Shown piece by piece: positions 36,800-46,547 of a stretch of DNA of 64,000 nucleotides; the first letter of the stretch is position 1, and each line of letters opens with the position of its first letter. The stretch spans positions 11,495-75,494 of the forward strand of contig JBCBUL010000011.1 of NCBI GenBank assembly GCA_039818165.1, read 5' to 3'. The notes below the pieces were generated by a model. It saw only the letters and a program-made list of their open reading frames with translations, did no database searches and was not told the origin of the DNA. The position numbers and the translations under genes were made by a program. The stretch comes from UBA5336 sp039818165 (GTDB lineage Bacteria > Pseudomonadota > Alphaproteobacteria > Caulobacterales > Hyphomonadaceae).

Positions 36800-37951
36800 T
36801 CAGCGTAGTAGTTTAGAGAGCACGACGGCAGCCTGAGCAGCAATCCCCTCTCGCCGCCCCGTAAAGCCCAGCCCTTCTGTCGTAGTTGCCTTAATGCTCA
36901 CCTGATCAATCGATATCCCTAGAATGTCTGCCGTCTTCGCGCGCATGGCCTCTCGGTGGGGTTTAACCTTGGGTGCCTCGCAAATAATCGTCAAATCGCA
37001 ATTGGAGATGCCAAAGCCGCGCTCTGCCGTCAGGGCGACAGCCTTACGCAAAAAGACTTCCGATGCGGCGCCCGCCCACTTCGGATCTGACGGTGGGAAA
37101 TGGTCTCCAATGTCGCCCGAGGCCAACGCGCCGAGGATTGAATCGGTCAGCGCGTGCCAGGCAACATCAGCATCGGAATGGCCCTGTAGCTTGGCGTCGT
37201 GGGGAATAATCACACCGCACAGGATTACACCATCGCCTGGCTCAAACGCGTGAACATCGAACCCCGTTCCCATACGCACAGTCGTGTTCCCCGCGATCAT
37301 CGCTTCGATCCTTTTGAAGTCCTCTGGATAAGTAACTTTGGAGAGACTTTCACTCCCGTCTACGAGGGATAGCCGTCCGCCAATCTGCTTAACAGCTGCA
37401 AGGTCATCAACCACACTATCGTCTGATGCGTCCAATGCCTGCTCAATGAGATCCAGAGCGAACCCCTGAGGGGTCTGGACTCGCCACAAGTCGGAACGAT
37501 CAATGTTCTGTAGCGTGTCGCGCGACGCACGCTTCAATGCGTCAACGACCGGCAAAGCAGGCGCGACGCCATCAGCACGCGACAACGCCTCTAGCAGTCG
37601 ATCTATGATGCCATCCGTTAGTCCGGGCCGCGCGGCATCGTGGATCAGCACATGGGTAGCCAAATCGCCAGCACCAGAATCGCGAATGGCTCTCAGTCCG
37701 GCCTTTACGGAAGCCGCACGGGTATCCCCGCCGGCCACTAGCGTCGTGGCGCTGGGAAAGGCTTTTCCGTAGCGCTCAATTTCGAGCGCCGGAACGACCA
37801 ACACGGTTTCGGAAATCTGCGCGTGGCCGAGAAAGACATCCAAGCTCCAGGACAACATCGGCTTGCCGCCCAGAGGCACCAATTGCTTGGGCAGTTCGCC
37901 ACCAGCACGCTGACCGGATCCTGCGGCGACAATGATGGCGGCTGTTTTCAT
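36800..37951 (-). CDS. ispDF: Bifunctional IspDF (isoprenoid MEP pathway)
   Basis: 383 residues. Residues 1-225 are IspD (AAIIVAAGSGQRAGG with the CTP-binding loop, then IHDAARPGLTDG), residues about 230-383 are IspF (GTGFDVHAFEPGDG with metal ligands Asp/His, GHSDADVAWHALTD, GDIGDHFPPSD). The fusion carries out two non-consecutive steps of the methylerythritol phosphate route. The start at ATG 37951 fits the IspD N-terminus; an ATG 12 bp earlier (37963) is also possible. Confidence 0.95.
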   Translation of the reverse strand: MKTAAIIVAAGSGQRAGGELPKQLVPLGGKPMLSWSLDVFLGHAQISETVLVVPALEIERYGKAFPSATTLVAGGDTRAASVKAGLRAIRDSGAGDLATHVLIHDAARPGLTDGIIDRLLEALSRADGVAPALPVVDALKRASRDTLQNIDRSDLWRVQTPQGFALDLIEQALDASDDSVVDDLAAVKQIGGRLSLVDGSESLSKVTYPEDFKRIEAMIAGNTTVRMGTGFDVHAFEPGDGVILCGVIIPHDAKLQGHSDADVAWHALTDSILGALASGDIGDHFPPSDPKWAGAASEVFLRKAVALTAERGFGISNCDLTIICEAPKVKPHREAMRAKTADILGISIDQVSIKATTTEGLGFTGRREGIAAQAAVVLSKLLR

Positions 37952-38055
37952 GGGGTGAGCCATAATCCGATGCCACATTCATGCCCAGCCCTTTACCAGA
38001 GAGTTTTCCGGTGCGAGTGCCTGACAATTGTGCAGCAAGGCGCTATCAGAGACAA

Positions 38056-39057
38056 ATGAGAGCAGAGCATTCCTCACAACTGCCAGCGCGCGCCTGGCTC
38101 GCGCCCATGTCCGGCTCAACTGATGCCCCGTTCCGGCGGCAGGCCGCCAAATTTGGCGCGAAGGCAGTTGTTTCGGAAATGGTTGCCGGGGAGTCCTTGG
38201 TCGCTGGGCGACCAGATGTGGTTCGCCGCACGTGTCGCCACGATGGGGGCGGGCCGTGGATTGTCCAATTGGCCGCGCGACGGCCAGAAGATATGAAAGT
38301 CGGCGCCGTACTCCTGAGGGATGCTGGCGTTGATATCATTGACATAAATATGGGCTGTCCCGCAAAACAGGTTACCGGTGGTCAATCGGGGTCAGCGCTA
38401 ATGCGCGATCTTGATTTGGCCGCTCAGATTATCGACGCGGCAATGGAAGGCGCAAATGGCACGCCTGTTTCCCTCAAAATGCGCCTGGGCTGGGACCACA
38501 ATTCCCTGAACGCCCCGCAGCTTGCAGAAATTGCGCAACGGCTCGGCGTTTGCTGGGTCGCGGTTCACGGCCGCACACGTTGTATGTTTTATAAAGGCGA
38601 GGCGGACTGGGCAGCGATCGCGCCGACGGTGAATGCCGTCCAGGTGCCTGTGATCGCGAATGGCGACATTGGAAGCACCGACGATGCTCGCACAGCAGAA
38701 CACCTTTCAGGCGCCAGAGCTGTCATGATCGGACGCTCAGCCATGGGTCGACCATGGCTTGTCGGGCAGGTCGAAGCCGAACTGAATGGTGACACGTTTC
38801 ATATGCCCAGCCTTGCCAGACAATTTGAGAGCCTCGCCGAGCAAATAGAAGACAGCGTCGAGCTCTACGGAACACGTCTCGGCATAAGGATTGTCCGGAA
38901 ACACATCTCCGCTGCAATTGATCATCTCGAAATCGCGATGGATCCGATGGTGCGCCGATCGCTCCGGTCTGAGCTTTGCCAGATCGGCGAGGTTCCAGCG
39001 CTGTTGTCCGCTTTGGGTGATGTTTATGCAGGACGCATAGGACGTTGCGCCGCCTAG
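38056..39057 (+). CDS. dusB: tRNA-dihydrouridine synthase (NifR3/DusB type)
   Basis: 333 residues. LAPMSGSTDAPFRRQA at the N-terminus of the TIM barrel, NMGCPAKQVTGGQSGSALM with the catalytic Cys, and AVHGRTRCMFYKG. FMN-dependent reduction of uridine in tRNA. It is the usual first gene before ntrBC in alphaproteobacteria (hence NifR3). Earlier in-frame starts, such as one at 37981, would overlap poor upstream sequence; the start is the weak point. Confidence 0.9.
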   Translation: MRAEHSSQLPARAWLAPMSGSTDAPFRRQAAKFGAKAVVSEMVAGESLVAGRPDVVRRTCRHDGGGPWIVQLAARRPEDMKVGAVLLRDAGVDIIDINMGCPAKQVTGGQSGSALMRDLDLAAQIIDAAMEGANGTPVSLKMRLGWDHNSLNAPQLAEIAQRLGVCWVAVHGRTRCMFYKGEADWAAIAPTVNAVQVPVIANGDIGSTDDARTAEHLSGARAVMIGRSAMGRPWLVGQVEAELNGDTFHMPSLARQFESLAEQIEDSVELYGTRLGIRIVRKHISAAIDHLEIAMDPMVRRSLRSELCQIGEVPALLSALGDVYAGRIGRCAA

Positions 39058-39059
39058 TT

Positions 39060-40127
39060 ATGTCTTCCACCACATCGCCCCCACTCACCGCACTGTCTGA
39101 CCAGGCGCCCGTCGCCCTCATAGCGCTGTCTGAATCCGACACGATACGCGATACCAACCAAGCCGCCGAAGCTCTTTTCGGGGTGTCGCGGCGAAGGCTG
39201 GTCGGTGGTCAGCTCGACGAGCTCATCGTGAATCCAGAAGAAATTCTATCGCTCACGCATCATGCCAGGATCAACAGCACGGACACGGCTGCACCTGAAG
39301 TCCGCCTGAAGCCGAAGGGCCTTGTGGATGAACTGACTGCGATAGTGAGGGTCCGTTGGTTCCAGTCTGGGGAACTTGTTCTGGCAATCAGCCCTACACT
39401 GTCTCGCGAAGCACCTGATCCCGTTGTGGGGGTCGCCAGTTTCGGCAGGATTCTCGGGCACGAAATAAAGAACCCGCTGGCGGGCATCTCGGGCGCGGCG
39501 CAACTCTTGTTGCGACAAGCCAAGCCCTCACAGCGGGAACTGTTGTCTCTCATATGCGAAGAATCCGGTCGCATTGAGCGCCTGATCAACAGGCTTTCGG
39601 CCTTCGAGTTGTTTTCAGCACCGCAACTGGAGACAATGAACATCCACGAGACGTTGGACCGGGTTGTAGCAATGGAGGAGGCCGCATTTGACGGCCAACT
39701 CAACTTTGTGCGCCGCTACGATCCATCTCTGCCGGACATACTGGGCGATAAGGATCATCTGCACGAGGCGTTTCAGAACATCATTCGCAATGCGATCGAG
39801 GCCGCCCTGCAAAACGTCTCCGACCGCCCTGCAGTTGTTGAAGTTCGTACGGCGTTTGAATCTCGCTTCGCGCGTCGCAGCGCCGACAACAATCGTGGCC
39901 TTCGCAGGGCACTTCGTGTCGATGTCTTTGACAGCGGAACAGGCCCGCCAGATGAAAACGCAAAAGCGCTGTTTGAAGCGTTTAACAGTTCGAAATCAGC
40001 GGGACGCGGGCTTGGCCTCACAGTTGTGAAAGAAGTCCTGACAGCCCATTCGGGGCACGTCACCCTCGATACAAACTCCCAGGGCACTTTGGTGTCTGTG
40101 TTCTTGCCCATTGGCCGGAAGGAATAG
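39060..40127 (+). CDS. ntrB: Nitrogen regulation sensor kinase NtrB
   Basis: 355 residues, cytoplasmic, no membrane segment. A PAS domain (about 10-115) precedes the dimerisation helix with phospho-acceptor His134 (LGHEIKNPLAG) and the ATPase domain with GRGLGLTVVKEVL. In the family it is controlled by PII and phosphorylates NtrC. The ATG at 39060 is chosen over a TTG at 39045 because the latter overlaps dusB. Starts 2 bp after dusB. Confidence 0.93.
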   Translation: MSSTTSPPLTALSDQAPVALIALSESDTIRDTNQAAEALFGVSRRRLVGGQLDELIVNPEEILSLTHHARINSTDTAAPEVRLKPKGLVDELTAIVRVRWFQSGELVLAISPTLSREAPDPVVGVASFGRILGHEIKNPLAGISGAAQLLLRQAKPSQRELLSLICEESGRIERLINRLSAFELFSAPQLETMNIHETLDRVVAMEEAAFDGQLNFVRRYDPSLPDILGDKDHLHEAFQNIIRNAIEAALQNVSDRPAVVEVRTAFESRFARRSADNNRGLRRALRVDVFDSGTGPPDENAKALFEAFNSSKSAGRGLGLTVVKEVLTAHSGHVTLDTNSQGTLVSVFLPIGRKE

Positions 40128-40128
40128 C

Positions 40129-41466
40129 ATGGCAGAGAAAACCGTTCTGCTCGCAGAAGACGATGCCAGCATTCGCCTTGTTGCCAGCCAGACGCTCTCA
40201 TCGGCGGGGTATGCGGTGCGTGCGACGGCCTCTATCGACGCCCTTGAGCGCTGGATTCGCGAGGGGCAGGGGGATGTGGTCGTCTCCGATGTCTATCTCG
40301 GCGACACCTCCATATTTGAACGCCTTTCGTCTCTGAAACTGGCGAGGCCTGCGCTGCCCTTCGTTATCATGAGTGCACAGAACACGATCCTTACCGCGGC
40401 ATCTGCTGCTGATCACGGCGCATTCGACTATCTGCCCAAGCCGTTTGATATCGATGACCTTGTCGATGTGGTCAGCCGGGCATTGAAGTCGCAACGTGCC
40501 CCAAGCCTGTCGCCGGAGTATCGCCGCTCAAGCGATGAAGCGCGCTTGCCGCTGATCGGTCGTTCGGAAGCGATGCAGGACATTTATCGGATCATCACTC
40601 GGGTGATGAACACAGACCTCACGGTGTTGATCGATGGCGAACCCGGGACCGGGAAAGACTTGGCCGCGCGGGCTATCCACGATTTGAGCGCGTCGGCGGA
40701 ACACCCGTTTCGACACGTCGATGCCGGCGTCTTGGCCAGTTTGGACGAGCTTGAAGGAAGCCTAAGTCCCGGCGACACCGTCTATATTGATGAAGTCGGC
40801 GATCTGTCGCCCGATGCCCAGGCCCGCATCCTCGCTCTTCTAAGGGCCAATGACGATCTTCGCGTGATTGCATCTACGCGCCACAATCTGTCCCGACTGG
40901 TGGATGAAGGCCACTTCCGCGACGATCTCTATTACCGGCTGTCAGTCGTTCGGATTACCATGCCGGCCCTGCGCCGCCGCAAGGAAGATATAGCAGAGCT
41001 CACCCGGGCGCTCTTTCTGAAAGCCGTTCAGAAGGGCTTGCCTGAGAAGACGCTGGACTCTTCAGCCGTAGAGCTCCTGAAAGCCTATGACTGGCCCGGC
41101 AATGTTCGGGAACTCGAGAATGTCGTCCTGAGACTGTGCGCCCTTAGCGCCGATCCAACAATCAGTGCGAAAGACGTGGAGAAAGAGCTCCGCTCCAGTT
41201 CCTATGCTGAAATTCCCCTCGAAGGCGGTTTTGAGGACGAGTTGGAAAGCCTCCTCAAAAAACACGTCCTCGGCTCGCTCATGTCCGCCAATGCTGCGGA
41301 GGATGACAAGGTCTACCAGACCGTAATCGACCAGGTCGAACGACCGCTCATCAAGCTTGCACTGCAAGTGACCTCTGGAAATAAGGTGCGCGCCGCGGCA
41401 ATGCTTGGGCTCAACCGAAATACGCTGCGCGCGAAGATCAATGGTCTTGGAATTTCGGCCGACTGA
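40129..41466 (+). CDS. ntrC: Nitrogen response regulator NtrC lacking the GAFTGA region
   Basis: 445 residues. Receiver domain with Asp54 (VVSDVYLGD), conserved VIMSAQNT and LPKPFD. AAA+ domain with Walker A GEPGTGKD (170-177), Walker B DTVYIDEVGD (216-225) and arginine-finger region HFRDDLYYRL (262-271). Where sigma-54 activators carry ESELFGHEKGAFTGA and about 25 residues in total, this protein jumps from DAGVLASLDELEGSLSPG straight to Walker B, so the sigma-54 contact loop is gone. A Fis-type helix-turn-helix ends the protein (GNKVRAAAMLGLNRNTLR). Likely acts on sigma-70-type promoters, as Rhodobacter capsulatus NtrC does. Confidence 0.92.
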   Translation: MAEKTVLLAEDDASIRLVASQTLSSAGYAVRATASIDALERWIREGQGDVVVSDVYLGDTSIFERLSSLKLARPALPFVIMSAQNTILTAASAADHGAFDYLPKPFDIDDLVDVVSRALKSQRAPSLSPEYRRSSDEARLPLIGRSEAMQDIYRIITRVMNTDLTVLIDGEPGTGKDLAARAIHDLSASAEHPFRHVDAGVLASLDELEGSLSPGDTVYIDEVGDLSPDAQARILALLRANDDLRVIASTRHNLSRLVDEGHFRDDLYYRLSVVRITMPALRRRKEDIAELTRALFLKAVQKGLPEKTLDSSAVELLKAYDWPGNVRELENVVLRLCALSADPTISAKDVEKELRSSSYAEIPLEGGFEDELESLLKKHVLGSLMSANAAEDDKVYQTVIDQVERPLIKLALQVTSGNKVRAAAMLGLNRNTLRAKINGLGISAD

Positions 41467-41509
41467 CTGAGATTTAATCTCAAAAACGGAGCCTGACTGT
41501 TGTAAACAG

Positions 41510-43762
41510 GTGACAGCCTGTTGCGCCAACACTACAAGTTCTGGCGTGCGACCTCAGTTGACGATACCAGCGCAGCGCGCAAGCTGGGCCCTGTTCCAAG
41601 GGCTTTTCTTTATCGCCTCGCTTGTGGCGGTGTTCGCTACATTTTCCGCCGTTTCGGGTGTGAGCCCGGTCGATCCGCTTCGCGGACGTATCGGGTGGCT
41701 GTTTGCGATCAACACCGTGCTCATCGCGGCCCTCGTTTGGCTGATCGTGGCACGTTATAGATCCGTTGAGCGTGAACGGGGAACAGCAACGAGTTCGCGG
41801 CTCGCGCGTCGGTTTATTCTGCTTTTCAGCGCCGCCGCGATCATCCCGGCAGCGATCGTCGCCATATTCCTGGGCGCTACGATCACACGCGGCCTCGATA
41901 GCTGGTTCAATGAGCGCATCGATACAATCGTGGAGGAAACCGCCTCCGTTGCGCGGGAGAACTTCAAGGAGTTCGCCGACCAACTCGAAATCGATATTCG
42001 CCTCATGGCGGGCGACCTCGACAACGCCGCTGAAGGGCTCGCCGAGGACAATTCGTATTTCCGTGACTACCTGTTCCAGCAAGCGGCCCTGAGGCAATTC
42101 TCAACCGCGTATGTCATTAATAGGGAAGGGCGTTTCCTGTCCGAACCGGATCCGTCGGCGCGGGCGAGGTTTTTTGCGCCGTCGGACGAGGACTTTCGCG
42201 ACGCCACCAGTGAAGGGGTCGTCCAGCGCATCTTTCCACAGAGTGGTGTCGTCACAGCGATCATGGCGCTTGAGGAATCCCCGGGCGCATATCTCTACGT
42301 AACGAAACTGTTCGACCGGGAGGAACTGGCCCAAATGGGCCGTGCCGAGGCCGCCCTCACGGATTACCGGGCGGCGAAAGATCGATCCGGCCGCCTGCAA
42401 TGGCTGTTTGCGCTCGGATACGGGCAATTGGCCGTGCTTGTATTGTTACTGTCGGGACGCCTTGGACTTGAAGCGGCGCGGCATGTCACAGGCCCGATCG
42501 GGCGCCTCGCAGAAGCAGCCACAAGCGTTCGCGATGGCGACCTTTCCGTTCGCGTACCGTCTCCGCCCATTCGCGACGAAGTCCACGATCTGACTCGCAG
42601 TTTCAACACGATGACGGAGCAGCTTTCGCAACAACGCCAGGCGCTGATCCTCGCGAGAGAGGACGCCGAAGACCGTCGTCAGTTTGTCGAAACCCTACTC
42701 GCAGAAGTGAGCGCCGGGGTAATCCGAACCGACGAAGACTTGCGGATCACGCTGGCCAACCGGTCTGCAGAGGATCTGTTGGGCACACCGAATCTGCAAG
42801 GCCGGCATCTGGACGAAGTCGCCAGCGCTTTTGTGCCCATCGCGACCCGAAGCATTGAGGACGACACGCCCGTAGACACTTTCCTCGAAATCGAACTTGC
42901 CGGTACCCCGCGATACATCCGCCTGAAGTCAGCCGTTGATGCCGCTGCAGGCTGTGTGCTGACCTTTGACGATGCCACGCGTCTGGTGAACGCCCAGCGG
43001 CAACTGGCTTGGCGAGATGTCGCTCGCCGCATCGCCCACGAGATCCGCAATCCCCTCACACCCATTCAACTCTCCACCGAACGCTTACGCAGGCGCTACG
43101 GCAAATCTCTCCAAGCCGATGAGCGCGATGTCTTCGATCGGTGCACTGAGACGATCCTCAGGCAAGTTTCAGATATTGACCGAATGGTCGAAGAGTTCTC
43201 CAGCTTTGCCCGTATGCCGAAACCCAGCATGGCCGCCTTCGACATGGGCGAACTGCTCCAGGAAACAGCATTCGCTCAAGGCATGGTGCAGCCTGACGTA
43301 AAGATATCGGTCGACCGTCCAAACGATGCAGAGATGTTTGTGGGAGACGAACGGCTTATCGGTCAGGCTATTGGCAATCTGTTGAAAAATGCGGCTGAAG
43401 CCATCGACCGCATTCCAGAAGAAGATGACGTCAAAGGTATGATCGATGTCGCGCTTTCGGAGACGGTTGAGGGCCAGCTTGAAATCGTCATTGAGGACAA
43501 TGGCGCAGGCTTTCCCCAGGAAGCGCGAGAGCGTCTGCTGGAGCCATACGTGACCACACGGGAGAAGGGGACAGGTCTCGGATTGGCCATCGTGAACCGC
43601 ATTATAGTCGACCACGGCGGCACAATCAGCCTGCACAACCGAACCGACGGTCGAAAAGGCGCGCGCGTTCGGATTTTGCTGCCTCACACCGAAGATCCGA
43701 AAACCTATGAGTACGCGTCCCAGTCAGGCGCCCCTGAGTTGATTAAGGAGACCGCTCAATGA
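41510..43762 (+). CDS. ntrY: Sensor histidine kinase NtrY
   Basis: 750 residues from a GTG; a GTG at 41546 is an alternative and would remove 12 residues. Several membrane helices at the N-terminus (about 28-50, 62-82, 100-123), a periplasmic domain to about 300, another helix near 310, HAMP (VTGPIGRLAEAA), PAS (about 385-490), and the kinase core with His510 (RRIAHEIRNPLTP) and GTGLGLAIVNRI. It senses nitrogen or redox state in related bacteria. Linked to ntrX by an ATGA overlap. Confidence 0.94.
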   Translation: MTACCANTTSSGVRPQLTIPAQRASWALFQGLFFIASLVAVFATFSAVSGVSPVDPLRGRIGWLFAINTVLIAALVWLIVARYRSVERERGTATSSRLARRFILLFSAAAIIPAAIVAIFLGATITRGLDSWFNERIDTIVEETASVARENFKEFADQLEIDIRLMAGDLDNAAEGLAEDNSYFRDYLFQQAALRQFSTAYVINREGRFLSEPDPSARARFFAPSDEDFRDATSEGVVQRIFPQSGVVTAIMALEESPGAYLYVTKLFDREELAQMGRAEAALTDYRAAKDRSGRLQWLFALGYGQLAVLVLLLSGRLGLEAARHVTGPIGRLAEAATSVRDGDLSVRVPSPPIRDEVHDLTRSFNTMTEQLSQQRQALILAREDAEDRRQFVETLLAEVSAGVIRTDEDLRITLANRSAEDLLGTPNLQGRHLDEVASAFVPIATRSIEDDTPVDTFLEIELAGTPRYIRLKSAVDAAAGCVLTFDDATRLVNAQRQLAWRDVARRIAHEIRNPLTPIQLSTERLRRRYGKSLQADERDVFDRCTETILRQVSDIDRMVEEFSSFARMPKPSMAAFDMGELLQETAFAQGMVQPDVKISVDRPNDAEMFVGDERLIGQAIGNLLKNAAEAIDRIPEEDDVKGMIDVALSETVEGQLEIVIEDNGAGFPQEARERLLEPYVTTREKGTGLGLAIVNRIIVDHGGTISLHNRTDGRKGARVRILLPHTEDPKTYEYASQSGAPELIKETAQ

Positions 43763-45150
43763 GCACAGATATTCTGATTGTGGACGATGAGCCCGACATC
43801 AGGGAACTGATTGGCGGCGTTCTCGAAGACGAAGGTTATGAGATCCGGCTTGCGGCCACCGCAGAGACGGCCCTGGACGAAGTGCGCAAGCGCGCGCCTG
43901 GCCTCGTCGTGCTCGATGTCTGGCTTCAAGGCAGCGACATGGATGGTCTTTCCTTGCTGCGTTACCTCAAATCTATTGATGACCTAATGCCAGTGATCGT
44001 CATCTCCGGCCATGGCAACATCGAAACTGCCATCGCCGCCATCCGGCGCGGCGCATACGATTTCATCGAGAAACCCTTCAAGTCGGACCGGCTTATCCAT
44101 CTCGTCGAACGCGCCCTTGAGTCAGCGAAGCTGAAACGTGAGAATGCGAGCCTGCGGGTCAAAACCCTCACGAGCAGCCGCTTTGTGGGAACCAGCCAAG
44201 CCGCCACGACGTTACGCGGTGCCCTTGAGAAAGTCGCGCCGACAAACTCCCGCGTATTGATTTCTGGCCCAGCGGGTGCGGGCAAGGAACTTGTGGCACG
44301 CCTCATCCACGAGAACTCCCACCGGGCAAACGCTCCGTTTGTGGTGGTCAACGCGGCCAGCATAGCGCCCGATCAAATGGAACAAACGCTGTTTGGCGAG
44401 GAAGACTCCAAGGGTCATCCGGTGCGGATAGGCCTGTTTGAAAAGGCTCATAGCGGCACCTTGTTGCTCGATGAAGTCGCCGACATGCCGCTCGGCACGC
44501 AGAACAAGGTTCTCCGCGTCCTGACCGAACAGCGTTTCCAGAGGGTCGGCGGCCGTTCGGATGTTCGCGTTGATGTGCGAGTGATGTCTGCCACGACGAA
44601 GGTTATCAGCGAAGAGATCGAAGCGGGGCGCTTCCGGGAGGACCTCTACTATCGGCTCGCTGTGGTTCCCCTTGAAGTACCGTCCCTGGCCGAACGGCGC
44701 GACGACATTCCTGAAATGGTCCGCCACTTTTCTGAAAGTGTTGCAGACAGTTCCGGACTTTCACCGCGGCCGTTTTCAGATCAGGCGCTGGCGGTACTCC
44801 AGTCCATGCCGTGGCCAGGCAATGTGCGGCAACTTCGAAACCTTGTGGAGCGGATCATGATCCTGTCTCCCTCAGACGCAACACTGCCGGTTAGCGTCGA
44901 CGAGTTGCCGCGCGAAACAGCTGCAGGCCCAGACACGGCTGGCCCGGTGATGGAGTCAGCCGACCTGGTGGGCATGTCTCTGCGCGATGCGCGCGAACAG
45001 TTTGAGCGGGAATATCTCGCGCTCCAGATCACCCGCTTTAATGGAAACATCTCCCGTACGGCTGAGTTCATCGGTATGGAACGTTCTGCACTGCACAGAA
45101 AATTAAAGGCTCTTGGTGTTACCTCCAGCCAAACGAGACAGGACACATGA
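43759..45150 (+). CDS. ntrX: Response regulator NtrX with altered GAFTGA loop
   Basis: 463 residues. Receiver with Asp53 (VVLDVWLQG), AAA+ domain with GPAGAGKE and LLLDEVADMP, arginine-finger RFREDLYYRL, and a C-terminal helix-turn-helix (GNISRTAEFIGMERSALHRK). Between LFGEEDSKG and GLFEKAHSGTLL the usual GAFTGA is replaced by HPVRI-type sequence, a trait already known for NtrX in this class. The start has strong AAGGAG. Partner of NtrY. Confidence 0.93.
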   Translation: MSTDILIVDDEPDIRELIGGVLEDEGYEIRLAATAETALDEVRKRAPGLVVLDVWLQGSDMDGLSLLRYLKSIDDLMPVIVISGHGNIETAIAAIRRGAYDFIEKPFKSDRLIHLVERALESAKLKRENASLRVKTLTSSRFVGTSQAATTLRGALEKVAPTNSRVLISGPAGAGKELVARLIHENSHRANAPFVVVNAASIAPDQMEQTLFGEEDSKGHPVRIGLFEKAHSGTLLLDEVADMPLGTQNKVLRVLTEQRFQRVGGRSDVRVDVRVMSATTKVISEEIEAGRFREDLYYRLAVVPLEVPSLAERRDDIPEMVRHFSESVADSSGLSPRPFSDQALAVLQSMPWPGNVRQLRNLVERIMILSPSDATLPVSVDELPRETAAGPDTAGPVMESADLVGMSLRDAREQFEREYLALQITRFNGNISRTAEFIGMERSALHRKLKALGVTSSQTRQDT

Positions 45151-45153
45151 TCC

Positions 45154-46527
45154 ATGCAGATCATCGTTTGCGGCGCAGGACGGGTAGGGCAGGGCATTGC
45201 CAACCGGCTGATCCGTGAAGATCACACCGTAACCATCGTTGATGAGAATCCAGCGCTCGTGGACCAGGTGTCCACGGACCTGGAAGTGCGGGGCGTTGCC
45301 GGCAATGGCGCCCATCCTGATGTGTTGGAGCGTGCAAACGCAGAAGACTGTGATTTGATGATTGCAGTCACCCAGCACGACGAAATCAACATGGTCATTT
45401 GCCAGGTGGCAAAGACCGCATTCAATATCCAAACAACGATCGCACGCGTACGCGCCAAGGTTTATCAAGACCGGCGCTGGAAAGACCTTTTTTCAAGAGA
45501 CGCCATTCCGATCGATTTGACCTTTTCTCCCGAAGTATCGGTCGGTGAGGCGATTGTCGAACGTTTCATGTCCCAGGGCGCGGTGATGAGCGCTAAGTTC
45601 GGCGACGGCAGAGTGCAGCTGCTGGCGCTGGACATGGAAGCGAATAACCCGCTTCTAGGCACAAATCTGGACCAGATTGCAGGCCTGTTTCCCGACCTTG
45701 AAGCCCGCGTTGTTGGCATTGGTCGCGGCGACAAAATTCAGGCACCCCGTTCCAACGATACACTGCAGGAAGGCGAACGTGCCTATATAGCAGTCCTTGC
45801 CGGGCACCGGGCTCGGCTCAATTCGATACTTGATCGCGAAGAGAAAGAGTCTCGCCTCGTCACGATCATTGGGGCTGGAAATGTCGGGCTGTATGTCGCG
45901 GCAAAGCTCGCGAAACTTCCGGGCGTTCGCATTCGGATGGTGGAAAACGACGAAAACCGGGCCAATGCAGCTGCACAAGCCTTGCGCCGCACCGTAGTGA
46001 TCCGCGGGGACGCCCTTGACCAAAGCGTGCTCGAGGAAGCGGGCGGCAGCCGAAGCGACTTCCTGATTGCGCTCACAAGTGACGACCGGACAAATCTTAT
46101 CGCCTGCGGCTTGGCCAAGAAAGTCGGCGTGAAGCGGACCATGGCCCTCGTGAACGACAAAAATCTTGTCTCATTGCGCAGACAGTTGGACATCGACGCA
46201 ATTATTGATCCGCGCGCCCTCACGGTTTCTGAAATTCTGAAGAAGGTGCGCCGGGGACGAATTGTCGAGCTTCGGGCGCTTGAGGAAGGCCGCGCGGAAG
46301 TGGTCGAAGGTGTGACACTCGAAACATCGAGCCTGATCAACCAAAAACTTGGGTATGACGATATGCCGGACGGCATTGCCGCGGTCGCCTTGTTGCGCGG
46401 CGATGACGTGATTTTTCCTTCACGAGATCAACGCGTTCAGGTTGGGGATCGACTAACCTTGCTCTTTGAAGAGAGCCGGAAGGAAGATGTTGAGCGTTTC
46501 TTCCGCGTCTCGGCCGGCTACTTCTAA
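45154..46527 (+). CDS. trkA: Trk potassium uptake regulatory protein TrkA
   Basis: 457 residues made of two tandem RCK halves, each with an NAD-binding Rossmann fold (MQIIVCGAGRVGQGIANRL; ATIIGAGNVGLYVAAKL-like at about 231) and a TrkA-C domain. It sits on the cytoplasmic face of TrkH. It starts 3 bp after ntrX and is followed 20 bp later by trkH. Confidence 0.95.
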   Translation: MQIIVCGAGRVGQGIANRLIREDHTVTIVDENPALVDQVSTDLEVRGVAGNGAHPDVLERANAEDCDLMIAVTQHDEINMVICQVAKTAFNIQTTIARVRAKVYQDRRWKDLFSRDAIPIDLTFSPEVSVGEAIVERFMSQGAVMSAKFGDGRVQLLALDMEANNPLLGTNLDQIAGLFPDLEARVVGIGRGDKIQAPRSNDTLQEGERAYIAVLAGHRARLNSILDREEKESRLVTIIGAGNVGLYVAAKLAKLPGVRIRMVENDENRANAAAQALRRTVVIRGDALDQSVLEEAGGSRSDFLIALTSDDRTNLIACGLAKKVGVKRTMALVNDKNLVSLRRQLDIDAIIDPRALTVSEILKKVRRGRIVELRALEEGRAEVVEGVTLETSSLINQKLGYDDMPDGIAAVALLRGDDVIFPSRDQRVQVGDRLTLLFEESRKEDVERFFRVSAGYF

Positions 46528-46547
46528 ATCGACTGGAGCGCTGCGGA

